Shown here in pieces: positions 53,023 through 63,504 of a stretch of DNA of 64,000 nucleotides. Numbering within the stretch: the stretch's first letter is position 1; each line of letters begins with the position of its first letter. A program made the position numbers and the translations under genes. Source of the DNA: Branchipolynoe longqiensis (taxonomy: Eukaryota; Annelida; Polychaeta; Phyllodocida; Polynoidae); assembly GCA_030323885.1 (NCBI GenBank), contig CM059200.1, forward strand, positions 3,231,729 to 3,295,728, read 5' to 3'. The notes beneath the pieces are model-generated. The model searched no databases and was not told the origin of the DNA. It saw only the letters and a list, made by a program, of their open reading frames with translations.

Positions 53023-53545
53023 ACAACACGCATACTGCCACACACACATAGCTATACGCACGGACACATACCGACACGCACCACCAATAAGAAACAAACA
53101 CATCATTTTTAATAAAAGGAACATTACATTAGAGTCATGAAACATAATTCGCTGCAGACATTTAAATGTGTGCAGATGGGGGCTGAGAATAGATTGACCT
53201 CTGACCTGAGTATATAAGCAAAATGTAGTGCAGCTTGGCAGCTGAAACCACTCTCCCAGCACAGTCCAGCAAGGCCTGGATTGCACAGTGAGGGAGCTCC
53301 ACACTGCCTGTTCAACACACGGTTGTGGGGGGAGAGTGAACCGGACGTGAGTGTTTGTCACTGCCCAAAAAGAGGCTACTAAAGTAGTCACTCTCCGGGC
53401 GGATTGTCCCCGGTGTGGGATCAAATGGGGGAGGAGAGTGTGAGCTGGAGAAGACTGGAACAGCAGGCCTGGTGGAGGGTAACTAGCAGTAGCAGACTGC
53501 ATCCTTCTCCACGGTCTCAGAGGGGGTTAGTGTGGGAAAATGAAA
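53023..53545. other. unassigned DNA
   Basis: Apparently single-copy. A minus frame of 165 codons (53005-53502) is open but has no recognisable domain and spans the SINE border. Confidence 0.35.
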
Positions 53546-53549
53546 GGAT

Positions 53550-53745
53550 GTATGTGTGTGTATGCATGTATGTGTGTATGTGTGTGTGTATGCATGTATG
53601 TGTGCATGTATGTGTGTGTATATGTACATATATGTATGTGTATATGTGTATGTATATGTGTGTATATGTATGTGTATGTATCTGTGTAGTGTATATATGT
53701 GTGCATGTATGTGTGAAAGTGTGTATGTGTGTACATGTGTATGTT
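53550..53745. repeat. TGTATG-rich microsatellite
   Basis: TGTGTGTATGCATGTATGTG words; spurious Cys/Val and Thr/His frames. Confidence 0.95.
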
Positions 53746-53956
53746 GAGTTAGAGCGTCCGTCTCCAGTGTTGGTAGACCGTGGGTTCGAACCCTGGTCGA
53801 GTCAAACCAATGAGTTAACAATTGATACTTGTCACTTCCTAGCCAGGCGCCGGGCATTACTAGGATAGGGCAAAGACTGGTTGGCTCAGTGTCAGGATAA
53901 TGTGACTGAGTGGGATATCAGGTCATGGTGCTGGCAGCCTGGTTTACACTGGGGCG
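53746..53956 (+). mobile_element. SINE-A variant with head, cut by the 47-bp array
   Basis: GAGTTAGAGCGTCCGTCTCC and GTGGGTTCGAACCCTGGTC, body to GGTTTACACTGGGGC, where the 47-bp array starts abruptly. The 3' part is gone. Confidence 0.88.
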
Positions 53957-54868
53957 AAGTACACACAAATAGCATAATTGCACATGTTCTACACAAAAGG
54001 TCTAAGTACACACCAATAGCATAATTGTACACGTTCTACACAAAAGGTCTAAGTACACACCAATAGCATAATTGCACACGTTCTACACAAAAGGTCTAAG
54101 TACACACAAATAGCATAATTGCACACGTTCTACACAAAAGCTCTAAGTACACACAAATAGCATAATTGCACACGTTCTACACAAAAGGTCTAAGTACACA
54201 CAAATAGCATAATTGCACACGTTCTACACAAAAGGTCTAAGTACACACCAATAACATAATTGTACACGTTCTACACAAAAGGTCTAAGTACACACAAATA
54301 GCATAATTGCACACGTTCTACACAAAAGGTCTAAGTACACACAAATAGCATAATTGTACACGTTCTACACAAAAGGTCTAAGTACACACAAATAGCATAA
54401 TTGTACACGTTCTACACAAAAGGTCTAAGTACACACAAATAGCATAATTGTACACGTTCTACACAAAAGGTCTAAGTACACACCAATAGCTAATTGTACA
54501 CGTTCTACACAAAAGGTCTAAGTACACACAAATAGCTAATTGTACACGTTCTACACAAAAGGTCTAAGTACACACAAATAGCTAATTGTACACGTTCTAC
54601 ACAAAAGGTCTAAGTACACACAAATAGCATAATTGTACACGTTCTACACAAAAGGTCTAAGTACACACAAATAGCATAATTGTACACGTTCTACACAAAA
54701 GGTCTAAGTACACACCAATAGCATAATTGTACACGTTCTACACAAAAGGTCTAAGTACACACAAATAGCATAATTGTACACGTTCTACACAAAAGGTCTA
54801 AGTACACACAAATAGCGTAATTGTACACGTTCTACACAAAAGGTCTAAGTACACACAAATAGCATAGC
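53957..54868. repeat. 47-bp satellite
   Basis: About 19 units of AAGTACACACAAATAGCATA, ATTGTACACGTTCTACACAA and AAGGTCT. Left units mostly have TTGCACACG, right units TTGTACACG. Three adjacent units at 54490-54590 share a one-base loss (AGCTAATT). Confidence 0.95.
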
Positions 54869-55230
54869 CTCAACTGGAGCTGCTTTCAAATCTGATGAAA
54901 TAACCTTGAATCCCCTAAGACCTCGTAGTTCACTTGAATACTAAGGCTACAAACACCAAACTCAGAGTGATTTTTGGGGTTGGGTGTTTTTTGTTGTTGT
55001 GTTAGTCGATTAAACGAGGGGAAATTTTCAATCGCAGACAATCGGTCTTCCTCATTCCACGGCTCTTTGTCCTATCCTAATAATGCAGAACGCCAGGCTA
55101 GGTAGCGATAAATATTAATTTTTAAGTCATTGCTTTTGACTCGGCCAGGGTTCGGACTCAGGGATTCGAACCTCACGACCTACCAACACGCGAGGCGGAT
55201 ACTCAAATCATTCGGGTATTCTGTGTGGAT
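54869..55230 (-). mobile_element. SINE-A-like subfamily fragment and unassigned flank
   Basis: At about 55010-55220: GGGGAAATTTTCAATCGCAG, CTTTGTCCTATCCTAATAAT, TTTTGACTCGGCCAGGGTTC. The 5' flank 54869-55009 is unassigned. Confidence 0.6.
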
Positions 55231-55424
55231 AATATAATATATAGATCTACGTGAGTGTGTATGTGAGTGGGCACAATACGATACCCCAGTACACAACACT
55301 GACAAAGCGGGCACCAATGATTAGCAGCAACTCAGTGGACATGCGCATTGTGGGAAGTTGTGTTTCAGCATATGTCAGTGTCAACACGGCTATCCATCAC
55401 TGTCACACAGTGTCACTGTGCATG
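55231..55424. other. unassigned DNA
   Basis: Nothing recognised. Confidence 0.35.
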
Positions 55425-56003
55425 TACAGTAAAACCACTCTAAATCGACCGAGCATGGGATCAACTTTAAATGGTCCATTTAGGGAGGTGGTTGGTTTAG
55501 ATAGTTTTGTGGGTTTTTTTTTTTTTTACAGAAAAACCTCTAAATTGACCGACCATTAAATGGTCCATTTAGGGAGGTGGTTGGTTTAGGTAGTTTTATT
55601 TTTTTTTAATTAAAAAATTACTTTTTACAGAAAAACCTCTAAATTGACCGACCATGGGGCCGACTTTAAATGGTCAATTTAGGTAGTTTTTTCTTTGTTT
55701 TAGTTTTTTTTACAGAAAGACCTCTCTAATTTGACCGACCATGGGACCGACTTTAAACGGACCATTTATGTGAGGTGGTCGGTTTAGAGAGGTGTTTTCA
55801 TTTTTTACAGAAAACTTCTCTAAATTGACTGACCATGGGACCGACTTTAAATGGTCCAATTAAGAAAGGGGTCGGTTTAGGGAGTGTTTTTATTAACCTT
55901 CACAATAGTATTGTATGGACGATTGTTTGGGACCCAAATAAAGCGACCGATATAGGGGAGTGTTCGATCTGTGGAGGTGGTCGGTTAGAGAGGTTTTACT
56001 GTA
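55425..56003. mobile_element. pogo/Tigger-like MITE with internally amplified left end
   Basis: Element 55427-56001 (CAGTAAAACCACTCTAAATC to GGTTAGAGAGGTTTTACTG) flanked by TA. The left-end segment (ACAGAAAAACCTCTAAATTG, ACCGACCATGGGACCGACTT) is repeated at about 55530, 55628, 55711 and 55808. The right third, with TTTGGGACCCAAATAAAGCG, matches the unamplified 46207-46402 copy. Confidence 0.88.
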
Positions 56004-56198
56004 GTTGTTACACACCAGCAGTGGGCAACATCACCAACACACACCCTACATCCATCACCAGGGCATTGTGGTCGGATCATGGCCCGAGGTCGCAGGCAGA
56101 GTGCACCGTTTTGAAGATGGGGCCCAAGGAGTCGGGCAGCGGGGAGCAAACTTGAGTTGCTTAGTCCAGAACTACAAGTTGCCAAAGTAATCATTAAA
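56004..56198. other. unassigned DNA
   Basis: Nothing recognised. Confidence 0.35.
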
Positions 56199-56541
56199 TT
56201 TTGTTTTATTTAATGACGCCTCTAGAGCACATTATTTTTATCACCGGCTATTGGACGTCAAACATATGGTCATTCTGACATATTTCTTTGGAGGAAAACC
56301 GCTTCGTCCGGTAAAAGTGTAACATAGGTTACTCTTTCCGATAAGCAGCAAAGGGTATTTTATATGCGCTTTCCCACAGACAAGACAGCACATACCACAA
56401 CAGCCTTTGATGAACCAGTTGTGGACCACTGGTTGGAATGGAAAATAGCCCAAACTGCAAATGCGTCCACTGAGCAGGATCGATGACATGATACAAACCT
56501 TCACAGGTGGACACTCTACCCCCTGAGCTACGTCCCGCTCC
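56199..56541 (-). mobile_element. SINE-C, full-length
   Basis: Minus strand head GGGACGTAGCTCAGGGGGTA (box A) and GTCATCGATCCTGCTCAG (weak box B), with the conserved body. A short extra segment (CGTCCGGTAAAAGTGTAAC, 56306-56324) interrupts the body. Confidence 0.9.
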
Positions 56542-56555
56542 TAAGTAATCATTAA

Positions 56556-56851
56556 AACCCCAGCCACATTACGACTTGCCACCACATTGCGACCACTTTG
56601 GACCAAAGAACGCACCTTGTTGCGACCTCCTTGCGGGCTCCTTGCGACCAAAGCAATGGTCACCAACCTTACCCAGTCACACCACAGCTTGCGACCACTT
56701 TGCGACCACCTTAGACCAAAGAACCGACACTCACCAGTGACGTCCTTGCTACCAAAACAATGGTTGCGATGTCTGGGCGTCACTGGTGAGTGTGCGTTCT
56801 TTGGTCTAAGGTGGTAGCAAAGTGGTCGCAAGCTGTAGTGTGACTGGGGTA
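56556..56851. mobile_element. TIR element M3 with duplicated left arm
   Basis: CCCAGTCACACCACAGCTTG (56672) is inverse to CAAGCTGTAGTGTGACTGGG (right). A second left arm, AACCCCAGCCACATTACGAC, lies at 56556. The pair CACTCACCAGTGACGTC / GGCGTCACTGGTGAGTG gives an almost continuous hairpin. Related to 36355-36647. Confidence 0.75.
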
Positions 56852-56869
56852 TGAGGAAGCGACAACTTC

Positions 56870-57092
56870 GGACAAGTATCATTTTTTAAGTCATTGGTTT
56901 CACTCGACCAGTGTTCGAAACCCACGATCTAGCAACACGGGAGACGTATGCTCAACTCATTCAGCCATCTGGTCCAACTACTCATGTGTAAAGTCTTTGG
57001 TGGTTTGACTCAGCCGGGGATTGATCCCACGACTTGCCTTCTGCACGTGTAGGGAGTGCTCAACTCTTTCGGTTACCCTGCTTGGCCTGTGT
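56870..57092 (-). mobile_element. two SINE-A variant heads in tandem
   Basis: CATTGGTTTCACTCGACCAG with GCTCAACTCATTCAGCCATC (56873-56975), then GGTTTGACTCAGCCGGGGAT with GCTCAACTCTTTCGGTTACC (56995-57090). Confidence 0.7.
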
Positions 57093-57165
57093 GTGGGTGA
57101 GTGTGTGTGGGTGAGTGTGTGTGTGGGTATGGGGGGTGGGGATGGGGAGGGGGCATAATAATACT

Positions 57166-57497
57166 AGTTGGTTGTTGGAGTTTTATGTCCTGGCAACATC
57201 TAAGATCAGACCAGGACAGGTACCGCCTTGTGCCAGTGCACACTCATGGTGACTTTATAGTGCTGTCCCACTGGGAAATCAGGCCGCCACCACCATGACC
57301 CGTTATTCCACCCACTCACATTATCCTGACACCGAGCCAACCAGTCCTTGCCCTATCCTAATAATTACTGAGCGCCAAAGTTAGGAAGCGACAAGTGTCA
57401 ATTTTGTCAAGTCATTGGTTTGACTCGAGCGGGAATTGAACTCCCGATCTCCGACGCGGGAGGTTTGCGCTCTACTGATTCGGCCACCGCGCCCGGT
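57166..57497 (-). mobile_element. SINE-A, full-length
   Basis: Tail GTTGGTTGTTGGAGTTTTAT, body, GACTCGAGCGGGAATTGAAC and head GCTCTACTGATTCGGCCACC ending CGCGCCCGG. Confidence 0.92.
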
Positions 57498-57580
57498 GAC
57501 GTGGGGGTGGGGTGGGGGTGCGGGAGGAGGGGGAGGGGGAGGGGGAGGGGGGAGGGGGAGGTGGAGGGGGAGGGGGAACA
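57498..57580. repeat. (GGGGGA)n purine tract
   Basis: GGGGGTGGGG followed by GGGGGA units. Confidence 0.9.
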
Positions 57581-57699
57581 ATCCGTGCCCTGTACACCGA
57601 CTGGGTGACCTACACTGGGGCGAAGTTCACCAACGATCTGTCTTCCCAGACATGACAGGTACAGCCAGGAGCAGCATCTGTTTGTGTATGGAGGACGGG

Positions 57700-58705
57700 G
57701 TGTGTGTGTGGGGGGGGGGGGGGGGGGTGCCAATGTGTGTGGGGGAGTGGGGGAGTGTGTGGAGGAGGGTGTGGGTGTGTGGGTGGGGTGTATGTGTGTG
57801 TGCGTTTGAGTGTGTGGGTGTGTGTGTGTTCATGTGCGTGTGGGTGTGTGTGGGTGTGCATGTGCGTGTGTGCATTTGCATTGTATGGGTGTGCGCGTGT
57901 GCGTAGGGGTGTGTGCGTGTGTTTGGGTATGTTTGGGTGGGTGTGAGTGTGTGTGTGGGTGTGTGTGCGCGTGGGGATCTGTGTGTGTGCGTGTGTGAGT
58001 GCGTCTGGGTGTGCGTGCGTGTGTTTGGGTATGTCTGGGTGTGTGTGCGCGTGTGTTTGGGTATGTTTAGGGGTGTGTGGATGTGTGTGGGTGAGTGTGT
58101 TTGGGTGTGTGCGTGTGGGTGTATGTACGTGTGCGCTGGGGTGGATGTGCATATGTGTGCTTGTGGGTGTATGTACGTGTGTGCACGGGTGCATGTGTGT
58201 GTGTGGGTGGGTGCGTGTGTGTGTGTGCATGGGTGTGTGTGTGTTTGGGTATGTTTGGGTGTGTGTGGGTGAGTGTGTGTGGGTGTGTGCGTGTGGGTGT
58301 GTGTATGTACGTGTGCGCTGGGGTGGATTTGCATGTGTGTGGGTGTGGGTGTATGTACATGTGTGCGCGGGTGCATGTGTGTGTGGGTGGGTGCGGGTGG
58401 GTGTGTGTGTTTGGGTATGTTTGGGTGTGTGTGGGTGAGTGTGTTTGGGTGTGTGCGTGTGGGTGTATGTACGTGTGCGCGGGGGTGTGTGTGGGTGTGT
58501 GTGGGTGCGTGTGGGTGTGTGTGGGTGTGGGTGTGTTTGGGTATGTTTGGGTGTGTGTGGGTGAGTGTGTGTGGGGGTGTGCGTATGTGGGTGTATGTAC
58601 GTGTGCGAGGGGGTGGATGTGCATGTGTCTGCGTGTGGGTGTATGTACGTGTGTGCATGTGTGTGTGAGTGGGTGCGTGTGGGTGTGGGTGTGGGTGTGT
58701 CAAGC
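57700..58705. repeat. GTGTGTGGGTGTG-type minisatellite
   Basis: TG-rich compound repeat with a recurring larger unit that contains GTTTGGGTATGTTTGGGTGT (about 58020, 58240, 58410, 58530) and GTATGTACGTGTGCGC. Period about 110-180 bp. Frames of up to 375 residues are artefacts. Confidence 0.92.
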
Positions 58706-58756
58706 ACAGCACAGAGGTGGTTTGTCTATACAGCTTCATCACATAACAAGGCATTC

Positions 58757-58935
58757 ATCATACTGTAGTAGTCTGCACTGACCTCTCAGGCAATTAACCA
58801 CATAGACAGGTAGGTGTGGGTAGTGTGGTGGCATCAGGGAGCCTAGGTGATGTAATGGTTAGCACACTCGCCCGGAATGCAAAGAGATGTGGGTTTGAGT
58901 CCCGCTCTAGGCGCAATCCATATTGGAGTGATTTC
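58757..58935 (+). mobile_element. tRNA-like repeat SINE-D copy
   Basis: AGTCTGCACTGACCTCTCAG, GCCTAGGTGATGTAATGGTT (box A) and GGGTTTGAGTCCCGCTCTAG (box B). Plus strand, about 180 bp. Confidence 0.8.
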
Positions 58936-58994
58936 ATACTGCCTTGTAGCATCTATTAGTGCGTGGTTGTTTGCTTCCATCCTAACAAAAACGG

Positions 58995-59325
58995 GGAAAG
59001 TTTGTTTTATTTAACGACACTTCTAGAGCACATTGATTATCATTGGCTATTGGACGTCAAACATATGGTCATTCTGGCATATTTCTTTGGAGGAATCCTG
59101 CTGCCACCATATAGGCTCCTCTTTCCGATAAGCAGCAAGGGGTCTTTTATATGCACTTTACCACAGACAGGACAGCATATACTACAGCCTTCGATGAACC
59201 TAGTTGTGGACCACTGGTTGGAACGGAAAATAGCCCAAACTGCAGATGTGTCCACTGAGCAGGATCGATCAGATGACCGATACCTTCACAGGTGGACACT
59301 CTACCGCCTGAGCTACTTCCCACTC
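58995..59325 (-). mobile_element. SINE-C, full-length
   Basis: TTTAACGACACTTCTAGAGC to the head, minus strand GAAGTAGCTCAGGCGGTAGA and ATCGATCCTGCTCAGTGG. Confidence 0.9.
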
Positions 59326-59374
59326 TTTTCCCTTCCTAAAAAGGCTTATGCTAAAGTAAAACCCTACCATAGTG

Positions 59375-59560
59375 TCGTGGGGGCTGATGAAAATGGGAAA
59401 TATTGCGCCTAGAGCAGGATTTGAACCCTCATCTCTTTGCATTCGGGGCCAGTGTGCTAACGATTACACCACCTAGGCTCCCTGATATCACCACCCTACC
59501 CACACCTACCTGTCTATGCGGCTCCTTGCCTGAGAGGTCAGTGCAGACCACTACACTCGT
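59375..59560 (-). mobile_element. tRNA-like repeat SINE-D copy
   Basis: TGATGAAAATGGGAAATATT, GGATTTGAACCCTCATCTCT and CCTGAGAGGTCAGTGCAGAC; inverse of 58757-58935. Confidence 0.82.
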
Positions 59561-59696
59561 CCCCCTGGAATTGTAAGTCTTTTAATGCTTACAATTACAT
59601 ACATACAGGCAATGCACTAACACATACATACACAGGGTAGGTTCAACAACTATACAGCGCATAGCTTGTACAGGATCATGGTCACGGCAACCAGTG

Positions 59697-59878
59697 TCAT
59701 GGTGGTGATGAAAATGGGAAATATTGCGTCTAGAGCAGGACTTAAACCCAGATCTCTTTGCATTCCGGGCCAGTGTGCTAACCATCACACCACCTAGGCT
59801 CCCTGATATCACCACACTACCCACGCCTACCTGTCTATGTGGTTACTTACCTGAGAGGTCAGTGCAGACTACTACAAT
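59697..59878 (-). mobile_element. tRNA-like repeat SINE-D copy
   Basis: Same landmarks as 59375-59560, about 90% identical by eye, 322 bp further on. Confidence 0.82.
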
Positions 59879-60101
59879 AGTACTAAGTTTGATACTTTAT
59901 ACATTCATGAGTTTAAAGTCTAACACCCATTCTCAGGCCATAGTGAATGATAAGAGTTCGACGGATAGCGCCCACCCAACTTCCAATGTGTAAATGTACT
60001 ACGTCACAACTTCAGTTCTTCCTCAACGACTAACAGACACTAATCCAAAAGAGGCACATTCCAGGAACATGGTGCTACAGTGAGAACGTAGGGAAACCAT
60101 T
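59879..60101. other. unassigned DNA
   Basis: Nothing recognised. Confidence 0.35.
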
Positions 60102-60422
60102 AAACCGTCATATTTGCCTGAAAACACAGTATTAGTCTGTGTGAAATCGATGCACTTTTATTTGTTTCAGCTGTTTAAAGCTTAATTCGTGAACATACCT
60201 TTGGGTCTCACATCTATCTGTCCATAACAATGCACAAGCTCTGCCATGACTGGAATAGTTTGTTCGCACCTACCAGTACCGCTATGTAACTGCACATAAC
60301 CAAACAGTTGCACATTCGTGCAATCGAACTGAACTCACCTGCAAAACAAAAACAATGTATTTAGTGAAGGGCAATAAAGGAATAAAAACTGAAATGTAGC
60401 AAGGCCACTCACTGCCTACTAA
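60102..60422. repeat. dispersed repeat R1, copy 2
   Basis: Same order of landmarks as 42821-43140 (CTGAAAACACAGTATTAGTC, CTTTGGGTCTCACATCTATC, AGCAAGGCCAC). Confidence 0.8.
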
Positions 60423-60749
60423 ATGGTTCTGCATAACAAATGAGACAATTACAATATTCTAGGCTATGAGCTGTCACAGGGACTGATTTGATCGGAATAT
60501 TTTAACATTCGAGGTCATATTCAAGTAAAATTTTCATAATCCATTGGTCTAAAACTTAAAAGGATTCTTATTTTTTTAAGTTAAATAGATGAGGGTGACA
60601 ATTAGAAGCAACTCTATCGTCTGGTAATTGGAGATATTTGGAGTGAAAGCATCCAACATAATTTGTGGATGCAATGTGCTATTGCTATTCTAACTCGGTC
60701 AAGTTGCAGCCAACAAGTTCTATAATTCATAAGGCTGCATAGTCCAATT
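60423..60749. other. AT-rich DNA, possible very diverged M1 remains
   Basis: GGAGATATTTGGAGTGAAAG and GGCTGCATAGTCCAATTAAG resemble M1 internal and terminal segments at low identity. No gene. Confidence 0.35.
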
Positions 60750-61935
60750 AAGGATTTCAGTGTGACAGCAATAATACACTACACACACTTCTATGGAGTT
60801 CAGTGTGACAACAATAATACACTACACACACTTCTATGGATTTCAGTGTGACAGCAATAATACACTACACACACTTCTATCGATTTCAGTGTGACAGCAA
60901 TAATACACTACACACACTTCTATCAATTTGAGTGTGACCGCAATAATACACTAGTAGACTTACACTACACACACTTCTATGGAGTTCAGTGTGACAGCAA
61001 TAATACACTACATACACTTCTATGGAGTTCAGTGTGACAGCAATAATACCCTACATACACTTCTATGGAGTTCAGTGTGACAGCAATAATACACTACATA
61101 CACTTCTATGGAGTTCAGTGTGACAGCAATAATACACTACACACACTTCTATGGAGTTCAGTGTGACAACAATAATACACTACACACACTTCTATCGATT
61201 TCAGTGTGACAGCAATAATACACTACACACACTTCTATGGATTTCAGTGTGACAGCAATAATACACTACACACACTTCTATCGATTTCAGTGTGACAGCA
61301 ATAATACACTACACACACTTCTATGGAGTTCAGTGTGACAGCAATAATACACTACATACACTTCTATGGAGTTCAGTGTGACAGCAATAATACACTACAT
61401 ACACTTCTATGGAGTTCAGTGTGACAGCAATAATACACTACATACACTTCTATGGAGTTCGGTGTGACAGCAATAATACACTACACACACTTCTATGGAG
61501 TTCAGTGTGACAGCAATAATACACTACACACACTTCTATGGAGTTCAGTGTGACAGCAATAATACACTACACACACTTCCATCGATTTCAGTGTGAGAGC
61601 AATAATACACTACACACACTTCTATGGAGTTCAGTGTGACAGCAATAATACACTACACACACTTCTATGGAGTTCAGTGTGACAGCAATAATACACTACA
61701 CATACTTCTATGGAGTTCAGTGTGACAGCAATAATACAATATACACACTTCTATGGAGTTCAGTGTGACAGCAATAATATACTACACACACTTCTATCGA
61801 TTTCAGTGGGACAGCAATAATACACTACACACACTTCTATGGAGTTCAGTGTGACAGCAATAATACACTACACAAACTTCTATCGAGTTCAGTGTGACAG
61901 CAATAATACACTACACACACTTCTATGCAGTTCAG
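60750..61935. repeat. 43-bp satellite
   Basis: About 27 units of TTCAGTGTGACAGCAATAAT, ACACTACACACACTTCTATG and GAG. Variants GGAG/CGAT alternate at the end of the unit. One unit near 60950 is longer. Confidence 0.95.
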
Positions 61936-62485
61936 TGTGTGGTAGCCATGATAAAATAGACACACTTCTATGGCTGTCAGTGAGTCACAGCTCTAATATA
62001 ATACACACTTCTTTGGCTCTCAGTGTGTGACAGCTACAATAAACCCACTTCTCCAGCTGTCAGTGTGACAGTTATAATATAATATGCACACTACTTTGGT
62101 TGTCCATATGTGACAGCTATAATACACACACTTCTCTGGCAGTCAATATGTGACAGCTACAATACACACTTCCCTGGCTGTTAGTGTGTGACAGCTATAA
62201 TATAATACCCACTTCTCCGACTGTCTATGGGTGACAGTTATAATATAATACACACACTTCTCTGGCTGTCAGTGTGTGACATCTCTAAATACACACACTT
62301 CTCTGGCTGTCAGTATGTGACAGCTATAAATACACACACTTCTCTGGCTGTCAGTATGTGACAGCTACAATACACACTTCTCTGGCTGTCAGTGTGTGAC
62401 AGCTACAATACACACTTCTCTGGCTGTCAGTGTGTGTGACAGCTATAATATAATACACACACACTACTTTCACTGTCAGTGTGCG
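61936..62485. repeat. diverged edge of the 43-bp satellite
   Basis: About 13 degenerate units of 35-45 bp (GGCTGTCAGTGTGTGACAGC, TATAATACACACACTTCTCT). Confidence 0.9.
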
Positions 62486-62867
62486 GCTTCCATATAACGT
62501 TGCTCAAAGCCTGCAGTAGCGAAACGACAGCGTTGTCACTATCGCTGAAAAGCCCGCCCGCACTGGGGCGCCAAGTGTTGAGGAAACCTATTTATTACGC
62601 GCCTAAATTGTGCCGATAAGACATTCTGTCCGTTGATATCCATTACACAAACCGATACCACATTGCCACTCTCCACACACAGACGTGGAGGAGAGCAGCG
62701 CTGCGGCGGTGCACCAAACCAAGGCTCGGCTTGGAGAGTGCGTACATTACCACCGCTGGTGCCCAGCTGAATGGTGTGACCTTAACACCAGTTCTAATAT
62801 ACCAGCTGATATCGCTAACAACGCCGCGGTACTTGAATAAAATACCACATTACCTCATACTGTTACC
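62486..62867. other. unassigned GC-rich single-copy-looking DNA
   Basis: Includes a CpG-containing stretch 62500-62760. No ORF, TATA or conserved motif supports a gene. Confidence 0.4.
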
Positions 62868-63348
62868 CCCGGTGTAACGATTTCAATTTCCCCCCTTTTC
62901 AAGTTCCCCGGGGAAATTAAAAATGTTTTCAGATTCCCTGGGGGAAATTAAAAACAGTTTTCAGATTGCTCCCCCTATTTTCAAATTCCCCCCTCTGGGA
63001 ATTTAAAACTGTTTAAAAAACTTTAAAAAACGTTTTAAAATTCAGACCTATAATATTTCTTTCTTAGCCATCTTGGAGACTTTTTGTGTCATTTGGGGTG
63101 AAATATGTTTTGTTGTACTAGTAATACTTTCCATTATGCTATTCTCTGTGTATTATTATATTTGTCATGAAAAATAACAAAAAATAACAAAAATAAAGAA
63201 AAGTCCCCAAAAATGGGGGGAGGGAAAGTTAAAACGACGGAGGGAACTTGAAAACCTTTTCAAATTCTCCTGGGATGAATTTGAAAACGCTTTCAAGTTC
63301 CCAGGTGGGAACTTGAATCAGGGGGGAATTTGAAATCTTTACACCGGG
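62868..63348. mobile_element. TIR element M4, second copy
   Basis: CCGGTGTAACGATTTCAATT to TTTGAAATCTTTACACCGGG; same structure and orientation as 49832-50350, slightly shorter by small deletions. Confidence 0.85.
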
Positions 63349-63439
63349 CATGGGCAGCATCTGAATGCGATATCGCTAAGTAATCTGCCTGGGTGCGCCA
63401 TGCAGGCTGAGTTGGTGCTGGTGTACCACATGGCATGTT

Positions 63440-63504
63440 ATTTGTTTGTTGCTTTACGTCCTAACAACATCTAAGGTCATATCAGGACGGGTACCGACTT
63501 GTAT
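63440..63504 (-). mobile_element. SINE-A 3' tail fragment
   Basis: GTTGCTTTACGTCCTAACAA and CATATCAGGACGGGTACCGA, interrupted by the next copy. Confidence 0.8.

Noticed and set aside
53005..53502. 165-codon minus-strand gene
   Set aside because: No recognisable domain, begins in unique DNA and ends in the SINE-B tail; composition is unremarkable.
57610..58781. Frames of 365-375 codons on the minus strand and 228 on the plus strand
   Set aside because: TG/CA-rich minisatellite; no domain, no codon bias difference between frames.
58845..58920. Functional tRNA gene
   Set aside because: Acceptor and T stems pair but no acceptable anticodon stem and loop; four similar copies embedded in a longer repeat.
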